A stretch of 64,000 nt of DNA, from contig NC_080564.1 in NCBI RefSeq assembly GCF_030253575.1, forward strand, positions 2,400,501 to 2,464,500. Reading direction: 5' to 3'. This document shows, piece by piece, positions 43,709 through 57,683 of this stretch (positions within the stretch are counted from its first letter, which is position 1; each line of letters begins with the position of its first letter). Made by a program: the position numbers and the translations under genes. Under the pieces are notes generated by a model. It ran no database searches. It was not told the origin of the DNA and saw only the letters and a program-made list of their open reading frames with translations. This DNA is from Rhododendron vialii (Eukaryota; Streptophyta; Magnoliopsida; Ericales; Ericaceae).

Positions 43709-44434
43709 TGTTTACCAACATTTTTTTTCTCCGGAGCAAATCGACAGAGAACGAAAACAAAGCAACAAGCCAACAACAAAAAGAAAAGGGTGAATGTGGC
43801 TTGTCTCCAAAGGTGGACCCGTCGGAAGAGGAATGGCGGTCGAGTCAAACGTGAAATTGATGATAAGAAAGAAGAAGGATGAAAGAAATTCTTCCATCAA
43901 TCTTCAACGATCGATCTATCGCCGTGACCTATACATCGAAGATCCTTAGATAAACTTAGAATATGAAATCCTACTCATACTCCTAATTATAACCCGAATG
44001 GGTTAGTAGTGCCAAAAATTAAGAACAAAATAAAGACTTTGATTTGTTGTGGAGAGTTATAATAAAGCCAAAATAGGCTATTTATAGAAAAACAAAATGT
44101 ATAAATAACTTATTAACTTCTAACTACTCTTCATTCTTCTAATTATCTTCCAAGTGTCCAAATAACTTCCCACAAACTTCAAAGTGTGCAGGAGCATGCC
44201 ACTTGTCCAAATAACTTCTCTTCAACTTCAAAGTGTGTAGGACGATGACTAGTGTCATTTTAACTTCCAAATGTGTAAGAGCATACCAAGTGTCCTGCAC
44301 ATTATTAAAATACAAACAAATAAAGAAAATAAAAACTAGTTATATTATTAATACGAAATAATAAAATAGGAAGCATTCTCATAATTGTCACCTTTCGGTC
44401 AATCATCTACAGGTAGTGAAATATGGCGTAAATA
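43709..44434 (-). repeat. LTR, left copy (3' LTR of the element)
   Basis: About 726 bp, matching 47062-47818 in the same direction. Shares blocks such as ATCCTACTCATACTCCTAAT and AACCCGAATGGGTTAGTAGT with it. Confidence 0.8.
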
Positions 44435-47061
44435 ATGCGCCCCTATTTACCATAGTTAATGATTAACTTTGATAAATATTTCTCTTAGTTTTAAATCACT
44501 CCTCTGTCGATATCGACAGGTGATAACTTTTACGGTGTATAACATTTATGTCCCCACCTCTCGAAGAGTTTTAGATAAATTTTACACCAGTCTTTTCACT
44601 TTTCGACTGGTACAATAAACCCTTCGAGGCTAACCGCACACGGTGTCAAGCCTCTGTCGATAATTTCCCTTAAGCTTTGATTCCTAGATAATTTCCCTTA
44701 AGCTTTGATTCCTAGTGAAAGGAAACCGGAAACATCGAAACGTGGTCAGTCAATCAGAGCACTATACATATGCCATGACCCTTGCCCACAATAATGAACT
44801 TCAAAGCATAATGACAGCCAATTAACCACCTTCGTAGGCATTAATTTGGCTTCTAAGATGAATTTTGCCCCCCAAATTCATTTGGCTAAACCAAATAAAA
44901 CAGGCAACCATCAATTTTCACACACACACACACACACACATATACGGGGCGGTTCCGGGGACCCCTAAAAAGACCCCCATAAACACGACTAAAGTTTGTA
45001 ATCAAGGCCAATATTTGCCAGCAAAGCCTCATCCAGTATCGACACAAACATATGTGCAATCAACAGGAACATGGCTTAAAATAGACAGAAATATCCTATT
45101 ATCGACAGGAACATTTGGCCACTAGTATTAGTATCCAACAGAGAAATCTTTTGTCATAAGACTGTATTTGTAACTACCCAAGAGTGGCCAAAACAATTAG
45201 CAAATCAAACAAAACCAAACAAATGGCTTTGGAAATCCTTCCAAATAATGTCGATAAAAACTTCAATTGAACAAATGGTTGTTCATAATTCATACAACCA
45301 TGTTTGGCGTGAGCATATACTCCATGGTTAAGTTCTCACCATTACTCTTGGGTTTCTTAACCAGTATGGATGGAGTGGATATATCATTTTATTTCGACCA
45401 TTCATGGTCTAAATTAAAAACTCTAGATAATTCGACTCGCTTTGAGTTTCAAACTTTCGAGCCATTTAAGTTTTATAGTTGGCTTTTCTAAATATGAATT
45501 TTTGCCCCCCAAATTCCTTGTTGAAAAGGGGTCTGTTTTTCATCCATAATTTGGCAAAAAACTTGACAAGGATATTGATGCCAACAAGACTTATCAAAAC
45601 ACAAGTGGCACCAAAAATCATAAGCCTTGCATGTCCACTATCGACTCAAGAATGTTCAAATAGACAAGACAAAATGGTCTATTCTCAAGACAAACCAAAA
45701 AGGGCTGTCGAGTAAGCCAATAATTTTGCCCCCATGCAAACTCGACATCAAAAGATGGCTATTTCTCAAATCATAATTTGCCAAAGCAAGAACTCATTCC
45801 TTCCAAAGTCTGATTAAGAATGGCTGGTGTATTTATTTTTAGCCTTTGCTCAAAGATGAACTTAAAGAATGTTGATAGGCTTTGTTCTTGAGCCCCTTTC
45901 AAAGATAAAGCAGTCAAAACCAGCGTTATGGTTTTTTATTTTATCACTCACGGCCTTAAAAGCCCATTCCTCCTGGAAAAGTACATCCTTTGTGTTGAAT
46001 TTTGACAAATGTCCACAGTTTGCTCCTTAATGGCCAACCTTTATAAAGACATGTGTTAGCAAGAGGCAAAGACAAAATTGATTACTCTGTGAAGTAACCA
46101 TACACAATGCCTCTGTCGAATATTTTTTGTTTTTGTCAGAGGCAAAGACATTGCCCAAACCTTCAATGCAACATTGGAAACAGTTTTGGTTCTTCTCTGA
46201 TGTAAAACACTGAGAATTACTCCGAAAATTAGCCAATGAATGGCTTTCTTTGCATGAATAAATTGTCAAGCCTTGCAAGGCTTTTATTAACATTTGATCA
46301 TGCTTCTTCCAGAAATCATCCATATATGCAAACAGAGTCGAGAATTGGCCATTATTTAATCAAGCCATTATCCATTTCTGTTGGTTCTTTTCTTTTTCCA
46401 GAACGATTCAAGAGTTGGCCAATAAATGGCCGCTATTCCATTTCCTCAAATTGTTCAAGCCTTACATGCAAGGCCATCATTTTTGTTGGAAATATGCCTT
46501 GAATTTGGGATGGTCGAAAAGATATTTGACTTCTTAAAAGATTTGTTTCCTTGTTAGTTTAGACTTTGGGTGCAAGGAATTTTGTTTGGGCAACTATTGA
46601 TTTTAGGAAGGACTCTGTGACTATAAATATAGCCTTATTCTCTTAATTAGGTTTTGGACTTCTTGAGTGAATCCCTTTGGAGAGGCCCCCAGGGGGTCTC
46701 TCATGCATGTTGAAGATTAGATATTAGGGTTTTAGTTTATGCTCTATTGGGTTCCACCTAGGGTTTCAGTATCCCTATCGGGTTCCGCCAGAGATTTGTC
46801 CCTAGATATCTGTAATTGAATGCTTTAACGAGAGTTATGAGTATAGTCGGCTCTGTGTGTTATCTCCCCGTTTATAGTGGATCCTCTTGCTCTTCTCCCG
46901 TGGACGTACCCAGTTTGGGGAACCACGTAAATCTTGTGTTCTTGATTTTCGCTTGTTGTTTTGTTTATATTCTCAATTTCGTTTTCGGCACAACAATTTT
47001 CACAATTAATCTTTGCCATTACTTCCGATTTAGTAATGATAGCCCTCCTTAGCGCCAAAAT

Positions 47062-47818
47062 TGTTTATCGATATTTTCTTTCTCCAGCGAATCGACAGAG
47101 AACGAAAATAAAAGCAACAAGCCAACAACAAAAAGAAAAGGGTGAATGCGGCTTGTGTCCAAAGGTGGACCCGTGGTTCCACGCCGTATTTCAGGACTTC
47201 ACCGGAAGAAGAATGGCAGTCGAGTCAAATGTGAATTGATGATAAGAAAGAAGAAGGATGAAAGAGATTCTTTCATCAATCTTCAATGATCGATCTATCG
47301 CCATGAGCGACACATCAAAGATCCTAAGTTAAGCTTAGAATATAAAATCCTACTCGTACTCCTAATTATAACCCGAATGGGTTAGTAGTGCCAAAAATTA
47401 AGAATAAAGTAAAGACATTTGATTTGTTGGAGAGAGTATACAATAAAGCCAAAAGAGGCTATTTATAGAAAAACAAAATGTGTAGGAAATAATTTCTTAA
47501 CTTCTCACTACTCTTCATTCTTCTAATTATCTTTCAAGTATTCAAATAACTTCCCACAAACTTCAAAGTGTGTAGGAGCATGCCATTTGTCCAAAAAACT
47601 TCTCTTCAACTTCAAAATGTATAGGACGATGACAAGTGCCCTTTTAACTTCCAAATGTGTAAGAGCATGTCAAGTGTCTTGCACATTATTAAAATACAAA
47701 CAAATAAAAGAAATAAAAACTAGTTATATTATTAATACAAAATAATAAAATAGGAAGAATTCTCATAATTGACATTTTTTGGTCAATCATCGACAGGTGG
47801 TGAAATATGGTGTAAACA
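47062..47818 (-). repeat. LTR, right copy (5' LTR of the element)
   Basis: About 757 bp. On the plus strand it begins TGTTTATCGATATTTTC and ends ATATGGTGTAAACA. The primer-binding-like site is next to its left edge. Confidence 0.8.
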
Positions 47819-47823
47819 CTGTC

Positions 47824-50800
47824 CCACCCGAGGGGAGCTGAATAGAGAGAGAGAGAGAGAAAAGTAGACAAAATATTGGAGTAAAAGGCAACGAAGTTAA
47901 AGCAAATAAATTCAGAACTTTCCTCTCTGTTTCCAAAATCTCTCTAATGTAAATTCATGGTTCAAACTTCGAGAAAATAGCAGTTCAATAATGTAAAAGC
48001 AAAGCTAAATCCTCCCCGATTTGATTAAGCGAACTCAAATTAGCACTGAGGGACCAATCCCAGCCACTGTCGTGAGTGGCAAGTGTTTTTTTTTTTTACC
48101 AATATTATATACATTAGTGAGAGTTAGTGAAGTGTTAGAATTAACACAAGAGAATCTAAAGTCTATCCATAGCCTTAACCTTCTAAAATCCGTCCTTGGT
48201 TAAGCTCGAAATGATGCCTCTAGGAATGGAAAAAAATGAGACAACCGACTGCACAAGCAGTGGTTTCTCGTGAGTGGCAAGTTAACCGGGTGTTTGGTTG
48301 TGGAATATTACGTCAACATCCTTTACCCTCGGGACAAAATGCAGTCTATGCAGAGACCCACAAGTTTGTGTGGTTTACAAGGGCATTGGGACCGACCAAA
48401 GACACCTAGGAGTACCATAGTACCAAACCATTTTCCTATATAGATCTTAAACATCTATCTAGATTTTCAGCTTTGGCCTGTATCTATAGTTAGATAGCTT
48501 TCAATAATATCTTCTAGTACAATATCAATGGCATAAAACACAGCTAGTATTGAGCAACTGACAAGCTAGCCAATGTTGACGCACCTAGGCTGCTAACTTG
48601 TACCTACAAGTGAGAGTCCAATAGTTACCATTGTATTCTTGAATTGAATTTGATCCTGTAACGTTCATAATTTGATTAGACGAGACAGTTCAAATATGCA
48701 TCATTCAATGTTGCAATCAAAACGATGCATAATTATAACTATTCGGAACATATAGTCAAACTTTATGTACTTGTAAAAAACTTGAAGATGCTACCATGAT
48801 AACTATTTTCCCATAACTTTGGGAGTTTGCTCTATGTAGTAGTACAATTTAAGTGACTTAGGTTAGAAATAGAATGAGTGAAGGAAAATCCTTCAATAAC
48901 TCACTTTAAAGAAAGGTCTGCTTTATCTCAAATTACGATTTAAGTCAGTAATAATAATGTCATTATACATCAACGTTGTGAATTATTTTAGTCAGTTTGT
49001 TGCCGAACCGAAATTCTACTAAAATCAACATGAGTCCCATCTAATTTATGAGATTTTGTCAATATTAGATCATTATATAAATTCGTGTATTCCAATTTAT
49101 AAATTACCGACAGAGCATAGATGTATACTGCTTCCATATATAAATTCTCATGTTATGCAATCTCACCAAAACTTTAAATTAGAGTGATAATTTTTTTTTC
49201 AAAAGGTGCACTCTCACGGCCTCGCCCCATCCTGTTAGTTGGTGGATTTACTCTCCACGTGACCTTCGTTCGATTCCTGAGGTCAGCACGCAAGAAATCA
49301 ATTTTTTTGTGAATCCCAAAATTGCGGTGTGGATGACTTGCCTTTAATCGAACCGGAAAGTGAATTAATGAGCGCGTGTAAGGTCAAGGTGTCCTCCACA
49401 TATATGGGTGTTGATTATTGAAGTGTCACGTGTGAGACCGAATTATTGGATCGATGGGGTCAAGAATAAAAATTCATGGGTATACACAAAGATATTTTTG
49501 TTGGCCGACTTCAATGTCTTGCCAACTATATATAATGTGATAATGTAAGTTATACCATATGATTTAAACATGCCACGCTGTTTTACTTTTTGCTGATGTG
49601 AGATCTTGACTATATTCTTTTTTTGATAATGCATCTTGACTATATTCCTTTAAGAATATAACGGGTGAATTGCACCAACTTTTTCTTGAAATTTCAAGCT
49701 AATACATTAGGACCCCTGAGGTTCTCAGTATTACAATCCTTACTCAGAGTTTTGGATTTGTATTACCCACAGACCCTTCTAGTCGCTAGTTAGGTGAGTG
49801 TTGCATCGTCTGTTTTTCCAACTATTAACGAAAGTCACATACTTGTCTTGAGAAGGAAATGAATCGACCGCTTATATTTTTTTTTATCGGCTCGCTTATA
49901 GGTTCTTAATTTGACTTATTGAATATTTCAATTTTTATGTCCTTTTAAAACCGAAAGTGTGCTTTACATGTATAGTCAAAACTTAAACGAAGGGCATTGC
50001 TACAATTACCTACTCACCCTTCTCTATTTTAACAAGAAAATATGTGTTGTTTCAGCACCAATTTCTACTATTTCAGAAACAAAATTCATTCTCTAACTAA
50101 AGTAGTGATACTCTTTAGTTATTGACGAAGAAAATTTGGTCAGAAAGTTGTCTCCTTTGAGCTTTATAGAATTCGAATCAAGAAAAAGAATTTACTTTCT
50201 CTGATAGTTTTTTTTTTTTTAAGGGGACTCTAATAGGATAGGATAGTTGACTAACAAGTCTTCTAAAATTTGTCTTCCATAAATATTGGTCTATTTCAAG
50301 AACTCCAGTTTTCACTGTTCAGATGCTGCTTCCACAAATTGGTCACGCGGCATGGACCACCGAAAGAATTAAACATTTTTCGGGTACCTGTGTAAAATGG
50401 ACCTAAAAGAAACTTTTGTAAACTACAAAAAAGGACCCCTTAAATCATGCAATTATCGCATGGGTCGTCATCTCTCCCTCTCTTTTTTTTTTTTTCCCCG
50501 ACAGTCAGGGACTTGGATCACTTTAAGCACATCTTGACTATTTCCTTTTTCGGTCGGGTCAAAGATAGATCATTCATGTTGGGTCTAAGGGGGCATTTTC
50601 CGATAAGCTAAATAGGCTAGCTCCCATGTTTGCACAGATATTTAAGCATGCAATTCTCATCATATACATCAACTAAAATACTACTATCATTTAGCAAAAA
50701 TAACTTGACAATTGTCAATAACATGTAATTCGATAATATAGCAAAAACTACGCACCTTGAGGGATTGACAATAGATTTATCGCTTGCATCTTCATGTTAA

Positions 50801-51127
50801 GAGGTTGCCATGTTTCAAACTCATGTTTGAATTTGTAGTTCATTCTTGTTGTCACTTTTTTTCCCTCTCTCTTTTCGCCTAGAAAAGAAAACGCAAGTTA
50901 TATTGATACAAATCATATACAAATTACGTGTCGCATAGGTCGAAAAATAACAAATACAACAAAATAAGAACAAAACACACAGAAACAATGAGAAAAAACA
51001 CAAAAAAGATAAGCCGTTCAGCTCCAATGTTGAACCCAATACTTTGCTCGTGGAGATGGGTGGAAGATGATCGCTGGTTACGGTCCCTCTCTTTATTTGT
51101 ACGTGAATGTGTACAATGTACATATAC

Positions 51128-51167
<40 letters not shown>

Positions 51168-51339
51168 TACACGCAAGTACTCCATAATACTATTCAAATC
51201 AAGGTCCGTACTCTGACTCTGACAAGGACCACTGAAGTATGGTGGCACATGCCCTCTGTCAAATCACCCCTAGATGGACGGTCACGATCCTCCCACCAAA
51301 ATGCCTTTCCACTGATCCACAGAGAAAGCCACAGCTCGA
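47824..51339. other. ARF8 upstream spacer
   Basis: About 3.5 kb without a supported gene. It contains a GA tract (about 47845-47860), a weak tRNA-like pair around 49200-49290 that may be a SINE relic, and a (TA)n tract at 51131-51164. The part nearest ARF8 presumably holds its promoter; I could not identify a specific element with confidence. Confidence 0.45.
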
Positions 51340-51890
51340 TTCCTGGTCCTCCCTCTTTCTTTCTCCCTCCCTCTCTCTCTCTCCTCCATTTTCTCTCTCC
51401 ACTGCTACCAGGTCCAGCTCCGGTCGGGGCCATTATAAAACTCGCTCTCTCCCTTTCCACGCTCTTTTCTCGTCATCCACAGTGACTGCCAATGAAAAAG
51501 CTCCAATTTTTTTTTCCACTGTAAAATTTGGGGTTTTGGGAAATAAGGAGTTCATTCATGGGGGTTTTTCAAATTAGGGCTTGGATTTGGCAAAGGAAGT
51601 TGCTTTTTGTTGGGAGGAGCAGGTGGGGGGGTTGAAAAGTATGGTTTTTGGTTTTGCTGAATTGTAGGGTTTAGGTTTGAGCTTTTTTTTGACTATGGTG
51701 TGAATTAGGTTAAGAAAGAAAATGATGAAATGATGGAGTGTGGAGCCCTGGTTGAGGAGATGTCAAAAAGGTTTAAGTTTGAAGGGAGGTTTAAGTGTGA
51801 GGATTATGACAGCTAGAGCAATAGGTTTTCTAAGTTAAGATTTTTATATATAGTTTAAACTACTTTCTTTATACTTTATATTTGCATTAG
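51340..51890 (+). promoter_or_regulatory. ARF8 leader region with 5' UTR intron
   Basis: A CT-rich tract at 51340-51412 followed by transcribed-looking leader. An acceptor-like TTTGCATTAG ends at 51890, two bases before the ATG, which suggests that the last part (to 51890) is a 5' UTR intron. The transcription start was not determined. Confidence 0.4.
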
Positions 51891-51892
51891 AT

Positions 51893-54800
51893 ATGAAGCT
51901 TTCAACATCAGGGCTGGGTCAGCAGGCTCATGAAGGTACCTCTTTCTGTCTCTCTCTCCTTTCTCTCCATTGTCTTCCCATGTTGTTTTATATGCTTATT
52001 TATGTCTCTTTGTCAACGTGTTTCTGTATTTCTTTATGATTTCTTGATTTTATATGTTACTTTTTCATGTGTTCAACCATCTGTTTGTCTAATCGGATTT
52101 ACAAGTATATATAGATAACCAACAATTGGGGTATGTCTTGTTTGGTTTATGAAAGGGGAGAACAAATGCTTGAATTCAGAGCTATGGCATGCTTGCGCTG
52201 GTCCTCTCGTGTCCCTACCGACGGTCGAGAGTCGCGTGGTTTACTTCCCTCAGGGTCATAGTGAGCAGGTTTTCCATGTTCGCTGCTTTGTTCATTTTTT
52301 CCCTTCCCTTATTATTCATAGCTCTCTGAATCCTTTTCACACCTTTAAGGAGGAGATATGTATTGAGGGATTTGATAAGAAAAGAAAGGATTAGGGTTTC
52401 TTTCTAAATCACTCATTGGAGAGGAAAGTAGTAAAAGGATGTGTTTTGATTGGCTCCTTCCCCTTTCTTTTCACACCCTTTCTCACAATCCAAAGGGGCT
52501 AGTTAAGTGATTGGTAATAACCCCGATTGTGATTGGAAACCAGGTTGCAGCTACAACTAACAAAGAAGTTGATGCCCACATACCGAATTATCCGAGCTTG
52601 CCGCCTCAGTTGATCTGCCAGCTACACAATGTGACAATGCATGTGGGTTCTGTCCTTTATGCACATTCTTATTGAACCGCTCTACTTACTGCCTCTTTCT
52701 TGTGAATTTTGCATTGAGGTTTATGAAGGAATGAAGTGGTTGTTATATGTGGAATTTCAGGCTGATCTTGAAACAGATGAAGTATATGCTCAAATGACCT
52801 TGCAGCCCTTGACACCGGTAGTCTTTAATCGTACTCGTATTTCTTAAACTAATTATATGGCTCATAGTCCAATTTCTAAGTGTCTTTAATGTATTGATGC
52901 AGCAAGAGCAAAAGGATACATATATTCCCGTTGAGCTTGGAATTCCAACCAAGCAGCCTACGAATTACTTCTGCAAGACATTAACAGCTAGTGATACTAG
53001 TACTCATGGGGGGTTCTCTGTTCCTCGTCGCGCCGCAGAGAAAGTTTTCCCTCCATTGGTGATCTCCTTGTGCCCTTCTTCTCTTACTGTATACCTAAGC
53101 TTATGGCCTAATGCATGTTACTTGTTATTGGGTTCGTCAGGATTTCTCTCAGCAGCCACCTTGTCAGGAGCTCATTGCAAGGGATCTCCATGATGTTGAG
53201 TGGAAGTTTAGGCATATCTTCCGAGGTAGGCAATACTTTTGAGTAAAATGTCTTACATGGTTGAAAGTAATTTTTTTTGTAATCAATCAGTGAAGTACGG
53301 ACTCAATATTATTGCCAGTCAATCTGTTGGAGGGAAATATATGGTTGGACCCATTTGTTAGCAAGTCAAGCTTTTGGGAAAATTGTGATTTAATAGGAGT
53401 ATATCTTTTGAGAGCTTCTCTGGTTTTAGGAGGTCCTAGGTTTAAGTCTTGCCACCCTGCTGAATGCTGTTATTGTGTATTATGTTATGCCTCTCTTTGT
53501 AGTCCGTCCTGTGCAATACTGGGTCCTTCTGACGGGAAGTGTTAGTTTGGTAGACATAGTTGGGCCATTTTCTGGCATCTTAGGCTTTGGGATAATTGCT
53601 TGTCCAACGCATAGTGATACCTTCTCCTTGTAGAACAATGCCCTTGAAGGAGAAGCTGTTAGAGTCTCAAAGGTAAAGAGGAAAGATAGTTAGAGCAGTC
53701 CATAGAGGTAAGTGAAGTTGGCGTGCCGGCATGCCCGTATGATGGGAAACTATTTCCTGCGGTTTCAGTGAGGAATCAACTGTTAGTTATTTGTTTGTAC
53801 GTGCTTGGTTTTGGGGCAAACCTTTTCACTCTAGTATATTTTATATGCATGGTGAAAAGAATTGTTTGGACACACCTAGGACATGACAGTGGTTATGCGA
53901 GATCTACCCAATGCTAGATGCAATCATACAGTGATGCGTATGAACTGATAGACCATCATGATTGTGTCCTAATAAAACTGGTTTTTCATGACACTGTCTT
54001 CTTGCATTGTTCTCTTCTTCCGTAGAAAGGTACTCTTACGGAAAGTTTGTTACGTGTGATCTATTAGTGCTCATGCATTTGGCTCTAAGTAATTCATATC
54101 CATTCCCGGTTGCGGATAGGTGGTGTTTGGTAGCGAATTCAATAGATCTATTGCTCGCCTTGCCTATACCTCTAAGTCGGTTTGTCTTGAATCACCTACA
54201 TCGGGAAGCAACCTTTCTTTTTGACGAGTGAGAAAAAGAAGAATGAACATGCTTAATCCCCGCCTACATGATGATAACTTTGCTTGATAATCTAATGCGG
54301 AAAATGAATTTCTTGACATGCTGACATGTATTCTTTCGGCCTCATTATGCAGGACAGCCTAAACGGCATCTTCTTACTACAGGGTGGAGTGTCTTCGTCA
54401 GTGCTAAAAGACTTGTTGCTGGAGATTCTGTTCTGTTTATCTGGTATTTGTTCTCTACGTCTTCTGCTCTATATTATCAGTTTGAATTTGTCATTTATGA
54501 CTTCTTGCGTGGCCATTTGTTTTCGGTATCTTACTTCTTTTTTATTCTGATGATGAACAGGAATGAGAAAAATCAGCTACTACTAGGAATTCGCCGTGCT
54601 ACTCGACCTCAAACTGTGATGCCATCATCTGTCTTATCTAGCGATAGCATGCACATTGGACTCTTTGCAGCTGCAGCTCATGCTGCTGCTACAAATAGCT
54701 GTTTCACAATTTTTTATAACCCAAGGTGGTAATAATTGTTCATATTTGCTCTTGGTATCTTTTGTCCTTCCATCTGTAATGATGTCTTCTTTTGATTCAG

Positions 54801-57625
54801 GGCTAGTCCATCTGAATTTGTCATATCCCTTGCGAAATATATAAAGGCGGTCTATCATACCCGAATTTCGGTTGGCATGCGGTTTCGAATGCTTTTTGAA
54901 ACTGAAGAATCGAGTGTTCGCAGGTATGGTAATGATTATCATTCAATATGTTTTTCTTGGTTCATTCTTGCTTTGTCATGACATAGGAAGCTAGTCTAAT
55001 TCGCTATGATTAGTTTCTTTCATCATTTATGATATTCTAGCAATGGACCTTAGATGCATGGAATTTACCAGAGCCTAAACCTCCACGGTTTGTTAAGAAG
55101 CTGCGGGTGTGTAGCATATAGTATGGAAGAAAACTAGTACAATGGACGTGCGGTTTTCCATGTCTTTCTGTTTGGAGACAGGTGGCGTGTTTGATTGCCC
55201 CACCTCTTTTGGTGGGAGTTTACACAAATCCGGTGCCAATATATCATGCCTATCTTGTGTTGTGGCACTTGTGTGCTGCTTGTGCGTCCAATGTTCTTAT
55301 TTGGGGGGGCTTTGTTTCTTATATGTGGGTTCTTTCTATTACCAGATATATGGGTACTATAACTGGCATTAGCGACCTTGATCCTGTTCGTTGGCCAAAT
55401 TCTCATTGGCGATCTGTTAAGGTAGATATTTGTACTGCATTTACTTCTCGTATAGTGGCAAGTAATTCTGTACTCATATGCTCAATTACATGGGATACTC
55501 AGTTCTATTAGTCATCCATTTTTGTGGAGTGAGCAAATGATTGCTTATGCGTTAGTTGCTTTGTGGTCTATTAAGTTGATATCTTTCACGGTATAGTAAG
55601 CAAATGTGAACTTTCTTTGGATGGTCTAAACTCTAAAGCCTTTTGTTGTGAAGAATTCAGGACAATCAGAAGCTAAAGTGTCATCTCTTATGCTACATGT
55701 GTCCTCTTTTTTTTCTTTTTCTTTTTCTCTCTCTGTAGAAAACACAGAACATGTTTTTGTTTGTTCTCCAACAGAGCTCAAAGTAGGATGGGCTTCCATT
55801 ACTTCTGATCCACTCATTTTCACTTCTATTGGTAAATAGCGGGAAAGCATGTTTCATGTGTTTTAACCTTAATTTGAAACTGTTTTCAAACTTAAAGTTA
55901 AAAACATGCATGAAAAATGTCTTTGTTGTTTTAGAAGTCTGTAAAATGTAAATATGAAAGCATAAACTGAACTTTAACCAAATGATTCCCCGAAGAAACT
56001 ATGCGTGAGGCTCCCATCCTATGCCTAAAGCTCTATGTTGGTTATTAAATACTATTTTACCCTTTATAAGTAAATAAGTATATGAATTATGAAATTTAGA
56101 AATCTCCGTGCCGTTGGATGTGGAAATTAGATGAATCTGATGCTTGGAGCCTTCAAAGCCCTGGTCTACACAGAAGGCACCTTGGTGTTATCTACACTAC
56201 CAAAGCCCTCCTGCTTTGTTCCTTGTTTGTCACTCTTTGCCCTTTGGTTTGGGTGTTTTGATTTATGTCTCGCCTTTATTATATTGATTAATAGACTGTA
56301 GAGAACTGTATATGGTTTTCATATAGTTGCAAACCTTATTTCTCAAAATATATTGGACTGAACAAAGTTGGTATCTGTTAGCTTTCACTGACTGGATACT
56401 ACTGCAGTGGTTTGCTTTCTTCTATTGTGGTCTATTGACAACCTATGCAGTGGCATGTTAGCCATGACTTCAACTCTTGTGACTCTAAAATTTCGTACAG
56501 ATCTTGCGCAGATGACATAATTTATTAGCAATTTGTCATTTCCCTTTACCACTGAGTCCTTTCCTATTACCCAACTGGTTGTTTAAAGGATGCATTCCAA
56601 TCTACAAAACTGAACACAGAATTTTGGTACATCATGTTGGAAATCGTCATATTCTATCTTTATTGTTTGGTACTCTATTTCTTGTATTATTATCATCCGC
56701 CGTGGCAATACAGCAAGGAAAATTACTTGTGGGGTCATTACTGAATATGTCAGTAGTCTGTTGCTTTGCTCGGTATTAATTACCATTGTTCCTGTACTCT
56801 GTTGCCATTTCAATGTAGGTTGGCTGGGATGAGTCGACTGCAGGGGAGAGGCAGCCACGGGTTTCGTTGTGGGAAATTGAGCCTTTGACAACTTTTCCAA
56901 TGTACCCGTCACTCTTTCCTCTCAGGCTGAAGCACCCTTGGTATGGTGGAGCCCCATCGTTTCTAGGTACTTTCTATCCTTAGATGTGTTAACTTTTAAC
57001 AGTTTCCACCCATTTCTTGGCTGCGTACTGGTGTTGTCATTTTTGAAGATGTGGAACCAAGGTGCTTTGGTTTTGTTAGTGGGACTTCACCAATTTGATT
57101 TTTTCTTTAACTTGCCGCCAAGGTCCCCCATCATGTGGGCTGTATTATTCCCTGGTGTGGCTGCATTATTTTAATTGGGCAATAAAAAGTATTCAAGGCT
57201 TGCCTTCTCTGATACCATGTTACTAGCAGACAATGGTGGGGAACATATTTTCCCCACTAGTGAGTTAGTTATCTATGATGTGAACTACTTGTCTGCAATA
57301 CGTATTTCGATGGTCTATCTTCCTAGTTCCATCAATATGGTAAAAGCATAAATTTGCTCTTGGTATGTTAACAGTGTGTAGGTTAGGACTAGGATCACTA
57401 TCCTGTCTATTCGGGTGGCTGTATGCCTTGGTTTGTATATGTTGTATGCGTATAAGGCAAGGGCCTGGGGCATGGCTTAGTTAAAAATGCAGAGTAAATG
57501 GTTGTAAATATACAATCATTATAAATGTAGCTTCTTAACCAATGGGTATAGGACATTGGTTAGGATTTACTAATTTATACATCCCGACGAAACTCTGAAG
57601 ATATGTTAGGGAAACCTTTTCAAGC

Positions 57626-57683
<58 letters not shown>

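Larger units (their letters stand above)
43709..47818 (-). mobile_element. Non-coding LTR retrotransposon with two LTRs
   Basis: The two LTRs are direct repeats with TG..CA-type ends: left at 43709-44434 and right at 47062-47818. A 5-bp target duplication CTGTC lies at 43704-43708 and 47819-47823. A primer-binding-like site TTTTGGCGC lies on the minus strand just inside the right LTR, so the element reads right to left. The internal region is about 2.6 kb and has no recognisable gag, protease, reverse transcriptase or integrase. It therefore looks like a non-autonomous element (LARD or similar) that would have relied on a partner. The LTRs are clearly alike but show many small differences, so the insertion is old rather than fresh. 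Superfamily unassigned. Confidence 0.8.

Noticed and set aside
49190-49330. tRNA gene
   Set aside because: Only a box B-like TTCGTTCGATTCCTGA is convincing; no cloverleaf could be folded, so at most a SINE relic.
50928-51485. 185-codon frame in the ARF8 upstream region
   Set aside because: Crosses a TA microsatellite and the CT-rich leader, with no domain and no conserved start.
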